NCBI GenBank assembly: GCA_026126065.1
Contig: JAHCJY010000006.1
Location: forward strand, 221,061 to 285,060
Length of the DNA: 64,000 nucleotides
Reading direction: 5' to 3'
Source of the DNA: Bauldia sp.
GTDB taxonomy: Bacteria > Pseudomonadota > Alphaproteobacteria > Rhizobiales > Kaistiaceae
In this document: positions 60,387 to 64,000 of the stretch, piece by piece
Position numbering within the stretch: position 1 is the first letter of the stretch
How the letters are laid out: each line of letters opens with the position of its first letter
Program-made: the position numbers and the translations under genes
The notes under the pieces: model-generated
What the model was told of the DNA's origin: nothing
The model's input: the letters and a program-made list of their open reading frames with translations, nothing else
The model's database searches: none

Positions 60387-61142
60387 ATGAGGATTATCGC
60401 AGGAGTCGTGACCGCCACGGCAACGCTGCTGGTCGCAGGAGGGATAGCTGTTGCGGGCGGCGCACCGAAACCGCCGCCTCCATCCGCGCCAGCGGAGATA
60501 GCAAAGCCGCCGCCCGCGTCGCTTCCTGCCCCAGCGCCGGCAAACGCCAGCCGGATGACGATCCCACTTTTCACCGATTTTGAGACACCGGCCCATGCCG
60601 ACTTCGACGACTTCGTCGCGGAATCGCTCAGGGGTGCTCTCGTCGATGGAGCACTGCTGGTCGTGAGCCGCCGGGACCCTGGCGGCGGTTCCTTCAGCGT
60701 TCAGAACTTGGCGGAAGCCGGCACACCGGCGGTGTATGTCGACGTGAACGCGCTGTTCGATGACGGTGAGGAGCCGGGTGACCTTCTGGTCGGGCCGGGC
60801 CTTGTGATCCGCCACGGCGCCAGTGATGATCGCCGCTCCTTCTACGCGTTCCTGCTGACGCCGTCGGGTTACACGATCGTTGCCTGGATCAATGGCTCTA
60901 TCAGCCAGAGGATCGAGGGCGCCCTGCCCGACGGGCGTGCCGGAGATGCCGTAACCCTCGCCGCGCGGCAGACCGAAGACGGGGCCGAGTTCTTCCTCAA
61001 CGGACTGAGTGTAGCGATCTTGTCGGACAGCGAGATTGCCGGCACCGGCCTGGGGCTCATCGTCTTCGGCAGCGGCACGTTCACCTTCGACAATTATGGG
61101 CTGAACAGCCGTGGCGAAATCAGCAGCGCGCCATCGCCCTAG
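60387..61142 (+). CDS. Exported protein with lectin/glucanase-like beta-sandwich features
   Basis: 251 residues. A signal peptide (IIAGVVTATATLLVAGGIAVAGG) and a Pro/Ala-rich linker of about 30 residues (residues 26-52) precede one globular domain: FTDFETPAHADFDDFVAESLRG, SFYAFLLTPSGYTIVAWING, EFFLNGLSVAILSDSE and GLGLIVFGSGTFTFDNYGL. The order of strands is like concanavalin-type (DUF1080 or LamG-like) domains that bind sugars. It is probably periplasmic or surface-bound. No catalytic residues could be identified. Confidence 0.65.
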   Translation: MRIIAGVVTATATLLVAGGIAVAGGAPKPPPPSAPAEIAKPPPASLPAPAPANASRMTIPLFTDFETPAHADFDDFVAESLRGALVDGALLVVSRRDPGGGSFSVQNLAEAGTPAVYVDVNALFDDGEEPGDLLVGPGLVIRHGASDDRRSFYAFLLTPSGYTIVAWINGSISQRIEGALPDGRAGDAVTLAARQTEDGAEFFLNGLSVAILSDSEIAGTGLGLIVFGSGTFTFDNYGLNSRGEISSAPSP

Positions 61143-61269
61143 CAAGTTCGGAGGACTCTGCCGAAACAGCGCAGACCCGCGCCTTTTGAGCATCCAATCC
61201 CGCCAGCAGAGAGCAGTTGGCAGGATGGGATGGCAGAGGGAGAGCGACTGAGATCCAACATTCTCCGCC
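61142..61269. repeat. Intergenic repeat, copy B
   Basis: 128 bp starting right after the stop of the preceding gene. Both ends match copy C at 63242-63372: TTCGGAGG...CTC(T)..CCGAAAC(A/G)GCGCAGA at the left and AGTTGGCAGGATGGGATGGC plus the shared core at the right, with more variable middle sequence. It is not coding in any frame I would accept. Confidence 0.75.
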
Positions 61270-61470
61270 TTGTGGAGAGAACAGTTTCGCAAGCGCCGAC
61301 GAGGTCGCTAGACGCCAGCTCCGAGTCATGGCTCGGCGGTCGTGCCTCCGTCTTTTTGCAGACGACGATGCTTTCGGTGCGACGGGCGCCTTGCACCCCC
61401 TGACTCGTGGGCCGCCTGGGTTTCCCCGGCGGCCCGAAGTCACAAGGCCTTCGCCAGCGTGCTGCGTGGC

Positions 61471-62217
61471 TTAGAAAGGCGGCAGCGGCATCCCCCAGCG
61501 GCCTGCGATTGCAGCCAGCGTGCCGTCGGCCTTGACGGCTTCCAGCGCCGCCTGCATCTGGCCAAGAAGGGCTGTGTTGGTGTTGTGTACGGCCAGAGTA
61601 CCGTAGCCAACGCTCGTTGGAGCGAAACCTTCGGCGAGCTTGAGGTCCTGCCACTGCCCGAGGACAGCCTGCTGGTACCCGAACGAGGCGCCCGCCCGGA
61701 ACCAGCCCGTTATCTCACCTGATACGAGCGCTGCGTGGATTTCCTCGTACGTGCGGTACTCTCGGGTCTCGACTCCAGCGTCCCTGACCGGTGCCAGCAC
61801 GCCGGTCTCACCGCCGATCACAGCGCCCGCGGCAGCAAAGTCGGCCAGGGTTCGATAAACGTTGTCGTTGGTCGCGAGGACGACGATCACCGTCGGGCTC
61901 GTAAGGATAGCGCTGGTGAAAGCGAGCCCGGCCTCGCGCCGTTCCGTGTTGGGACCAAGCGCCGAGCACAGCACGTCGGCGGTGCCATCGGCAATCGCTG
62001 GAATCATGTCGGCAACGACGGTCTGCTGGAATCCGGCTATCGGGAGCCCGGCACGATCCGCGATCGCCGTCATCAGTTCCTCGCAGTAACCCTTGAACGG
62101 GTCGGCGGTGAAGACGGCGACTCGCACCGCGTCCGTCTGCCCAAAAGTGGTGCCGGTTGTCCCGGCCATGGCCAGTGAGAGCGTTGCAGCGGCCAGAATC
62201 GATCTCTTCTTCGTCAT
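61471..62217 (-). CDS. Family-3 periplasmic solute-binding protein (amino-acid type)
   Basis: 248 residues. A signal peptide (KRSILAAATLSLAMAGTTGTTFG) is followed by the type II fold: VRVAVFTADPFKGYCEELMTAIADRAG, ADMIPAIADGTADVLCSALGPNTERREAGLAFTSAIL, VIGGETGVLAPVRDAGVE and ALEAVKADGTLAAIAGRWGMPLPPF. There is no permease or ATPase nearby. The ATG at 62217 was chosen because the signal peptide starts there. A Crp-like operator lies 71 bp upstream. It is divergent from a Rid protein gene at 62557. Confidence 0.83.
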   Translation of the reverse strand: MTKKRSILAAATLSLAMAGTTGTTFGQTDAVRVAVFTADPFKGYCEELMTAIADRAGLPIAGFQQTVVADMIPAIADGTADVLCSALGPNTERREAGLAFTSAILTSPTVIVVLATNDNVYRTLADFAAAGAVIGGETGVLAPVRDAGVETREYRTYEEIHAALVSGEITGWFRAGASFGYQQAVLGQWQDLKLAEGFAPTSVGYGTLAVHNTNTALLGQMQAALEAVKADGTLAAIAGRWGMPLPPF

Positions 62218-62287
62218 TGGTCTTTCTCCCCTTTTGGCCGCGGCCCGCGGCGCAAATGGAGACTGCACGCGTTGGCGCCCGCCCAGG

Positions 62288-62301
62288 GTGACGTACGTCA
62301 C
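62288..62301. promoter_or_regulatory. Candidate Crp-type operator
   Basis: GTGACGTACGTCAC, a perfect 14-bp palindrome that continues with AC, matches TGTGA-N6-TCACA except for the first base. It is shared, apart from the two central bases, with the site at 2057-2070. It is placed between the divergent binding-protein and Rid genes, 71 bp from the former. Confidence 0.55.
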
Positions 62302-62556
62302 ACTGCGACAGAACCAATCCAATCTTCGTTGGAGGAGCGGTCAGGGACCAGCCGTCGCTGACGAACGGAGACGTTGTCCGGGCGCCCGCCGAGTTGAGGT
62401 CCCCGGCATTGACGGATGACCAGTCGGCGGAGCGTATTCCACGTCGGACCGGCCGGGCCGCTGCCCGCCGGCGGTCATCGAGAGAAGAGCAGCTTTGTCG
62501 TAGCAGCGAGGCGGGCGGCCTTCGCACTACACGACGCAAATAGCGGAGATCCGGGA

Positions 62557-62937
62557 ATGCCGCGCGAGATTATCTCTGGCAATGGCCTGCCGAAACCGTC
62601 GCCCTACTTCAGCCCGGCCGTCAAATGTGCTGGGCTCGTCTTTGTGTCGGGGACGGGGCCCTATGACCCCGTCACGGGCACTCTCGTTGGCAGCACTATC
62701 CAGGAGCAAACCTCGCGCGCTCTCGGAAACATCGCGTCGATCCTTGAGGCTGCCGGGACCAGTCTCGACAAGGCGGTCAGCGCCACGGTCATCCTGGCAA
62801 ACGAAGAGGAATTCGCCGGCATGAACGAGGAGTGGCTGAAGTGGTTTCCCGTCGATCCACCGGCTCGCCACGGAGCCAAGCTCCCGGTGAAGGTACCCGG
62901 TCTGAAGATCTCTATTGCCATGATTGTTGAGGCATAG
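62557..62937 (+). CDS. RidA/YjgF-family protein
   Basis: 126 residues. MPREIISGNGLPKPSPYFSPAVKCAGLVFVSGTGPYDPVTGTLV is the family N-terminus; NEEWLKWFPVDPPARHGAKL keeps the conserved Arg in PAR that binds the carboxylate of imines. It is therefore a candidate for true enamine/imine deaminase activity, unlike the Rid protein at 25041. It is divergent from a solute-binding protein. The start has GCGGAG 8 bases upstream. Confidence 0.85.
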   Translation: MPREIISGNGLPKPSPYFSPAVKCAGLVFVSGTGPYDPVTGTLVGSTIQEQTSRALGNIASILEAAGTSLDKAVSATVILANEEEFAGMNEEWLKWFPVDPPARHGAKLPVKVPGLKISIAMIVEA

Positions 62938-63017
62938 CTGAACGGGCTTGGCAGATGACGTGATGACCAAGGCGATGAGGTCGTCCTGTTGAACCGATAG
63001 GCGCGACGCGAATTGCG

Positions 63018-63161
63018 ATGACGCAGCGGGCAGGGACCGTCGCGATGGACAATTTCTCATCCGCGGCTATCGACGCCCTTCGCGACAGCCACTTCACGGC
63101 CTGGCGGACGCTCTCGGCCAAGCGAAAATCGCAAGCCAACTCCGAGCGTGAAAGCAAGTAA
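63018..63161 (+). CDS. Possible small protein
   Basis: 47 residues: MTQRAGTVAMDNFSSAAIDALRDSHF then a basic end (KRKSQANSERESK). It lies 80 bp after the Rid gene. No Shine-Dalgarno worth noting, no family recognised; could be noise. Confidence 0.25.
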   Translation: MTQRAGTVAMDNFSSAAIDALRDSHFTAWRTLSAKRKSQANSERESK

Positions 63162-63241
63162 GTGCCGGACCCTACGGAACGGCGCAGTTCAGAGGCCCAG
63201 AGAATAAGGCCCAAGAGAGAACGCCGGAGCCTACTAGGCGG

Positions 63242-63372
63242 TTAGCCAATTCGGAGGTTCTCTCCGAAACGGCGCAGAACCGCGCACCTCTCGCGCCCGG
63301 TTGGATCAACGGAGAACCGTTTGGCAGGAAGGGATGGCGGAGGGAGAGCTACTGAGATCCAACGTTCTCCGC
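63242..63372. repeat. Intergenic repeat, copy C
   Basis: 131 bp with the same left and right ends as copy B (61142-61269) and the same orientation. The core reads AGGGAGAGCTACTGAGATCC then AACGTTCTCCGC. The rest of the stretch 63162-63691 shows no gene I can support. Confidence 0.75.
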
Positions 63373-63691
63373 ACGTGGCGGTATAGAGCTGCGATCTTCC
63401 TAAATTGCAGGTAGTACGGCGAGCCCCACGGTTTTCCGAAAGGAATTTGAATCGGCACCACGGTCCTTCTCTCCTGCTCGACTCGCGAGGAGGCCGAGAG
63501 GTCCAGTCGGCGAAGCTGCTCTGGACCGCGATGTCCCTCGACCACGCTCGGTTAAGCGTCATCTCTTGGGGCAGCCGGCGGTCGCGGTTCGGCGCCGGCG
63601 ATATGCTGACGAGGTTCGCCGCCGACGTGGCCGGACGAAGCACGGCTCCCCCGGTTGCCCGGAGAAGCCGCGATCGTTGACCGAGCGCCGC

Positions 63692-63886
63692 TCAGCTCGC
63701 GGCCGGATATCCAATCTTCTCAAGGACAGCCCGGATTTCCGCGATCGGCACCGTGGTCTCAATAGCCACCTCGTGCGCCGGGATGTCGGTGCGGACGCTA
63801 GCCGTCGGATCGACGCCGGTAATTGCGCGCGTCACGCGGCCGGCGCAGGCGTCGCAGTGGAGCTTGGGAACCTGAAGCTTGTACAT
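63692..63886 (-). CDS. Heavy-metal-associated (HMA) domain copper-chaperone-like protein
   Basis: 64 residues, one ferredoxin-like HMA domain. The metal site is C11-D-A-C14 in KLHCDACAGRVTRAI, followed by ASVRTDIPAHEVAIETTVPIAEIRAVLEKIGYPA. It probably shuttles Cu(I) to a P-type ATPase, which would lie beyond the right edge if adjacent at all. ATG 63886 has GGAGTTCG upstream. Confidence 0.88.
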   Translation of the reverse strand: MYKLQVPKLHCDACAGRVTRAITGVDPTASVRTDIPAHEVAIETTVPIAEIRAVLEKIGYPAAS

Positions 63887-63916
63887 TGTCGAACTCCTTC
63901 GTCTCGTTCGACACCC

Positions 63917-63947
63917 CATGTGGGGCTTCCCAGCGTGGTAGGGTCAA
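63917..63947 (-). promoter_or_regulatory. Possible MerR/CueR-type promoter of the HMA gene
   Basis: On the minus strand TTGACC at 63947-63942 is followed by CTACC-N6-GGAAG, an imperfect dyad, then a weak -10-like CACATG at 19 bp. MerR-family copper promoters have a TTGACC -35 box and a dyad in a 19-bp spacer. The -10 match is poor, so this is a suggestion. Confidence 0.3.
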
Positions 63948-64000
63948 GAATGGGCCCGCTGCGACCGCCCGTCGCAGGGCGCGGTCACTAAGCCCTTGAC

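Noticed and set aside
1..64000. tRNA, rRNA, transposase, integrase or prophage genes
   Set aside because: None recognised on either strand. A tRNA or covariance-model scan could still find a short RNA that I missed by eye.

Overview
The window is GC-rich (roughly two thirds G+C over most of its length), has short intergenic gaps and many ATGA or TGATG start/stop overlaps. It carries a NasT/NasS nitrate-sensing pair, a Crp-type regulator, sigma-54-like and twin-arginine signals, and several NMT1/THI5-type uptake systems. Together these suggest a free-living, metabolically versatile alphaproteobacterium, probably Hyphomicrobiales or Rhodospirillales; the genus cannot be read from the sequence. 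No rRNA, tRNA, CRISPR array, transposase or phage gene was recognised.

Layout. 1-1848 (minus): a cut-off Cache-domain membrane sensor and a Crp/Fnr regulator. 2507-8723 (plus): a compact six-gene operon of methyltransferase, glutamate-semialdehyde-aminomutase-like PLP enzyme, stand-alone acyl carrier protein, AMP-forming ligase, flavin monooxygenase and an alpha/beta-hydrolase-like protein. It looks like a small carrier-protein-based biosynthetic pathway for which I know no named product. 8771-13422: a small DUF1488-like protein, a sulfotransferase-like protein, two tandem paralogous methyltransferases, a decayed PhyH fragment and a predicted outer-membrane protein. 21428 down to 13644 (minus): an eight-gene operon joining an NMT1-type ABC importer with a fused double permease to three different non-heme iron oxygenases (2-oxoglutarate type, two-subunit Rieske type, PhyH type) and a SnoaL-like protein, with a divergent LysR regulator.

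22863-31832: two divergent arms. The minus arm holds an FAD-linked oxidase, a creatininase-family hydrolase and a Rid protein. The plus arm holds a second NMT1-type importer, a cytosine-deaminase-like amidohydrolase, a paralogous FAD-linked oxidase and a flavodoxin-fold quinone reductase, and is preceded by a good sigma-54 promoter. This looks like nitrogen-regulated scavenging of an N-heterocycle. 31982-39622: glycogen debranching enzyme, a low-GC acyltransferase, and a diheme cytochrome c / XoxJ-like protein / PQQ dehydrogenase set. 39906-47310: nasT-nasS-nirB-nirD-cysG-nirC for nitrite assimilation, with a hairpin-rich leader before nirB and a terminator after nirC; no nitrate reductase gene is present.

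47819-51333: three exported proteins (a metal-chelate-type binding protein, a monoheme protein of unknown function, a DUF4360-like protein). 54852 down to 51532 (minus): a four-gene operon of ABC-2 exporter plus NarL-type two-component system. 55287-58503: a second ABC-2 exporter and a baeRF-type protein. 58504-64000: small membrane and exported proteins, a family-3 solute-binding protein divergent from a Rid protein, three copies of an intergenic repeat, and a copper-chaperone-like HMA protein at the right edge.

Starts were chosen by overlap with the preceding gene, Shine-Dalgarno sequence and expected N-terminus; uncertain ones are flagged. All functional calls come from motif and family recognition by eye, without database searches.
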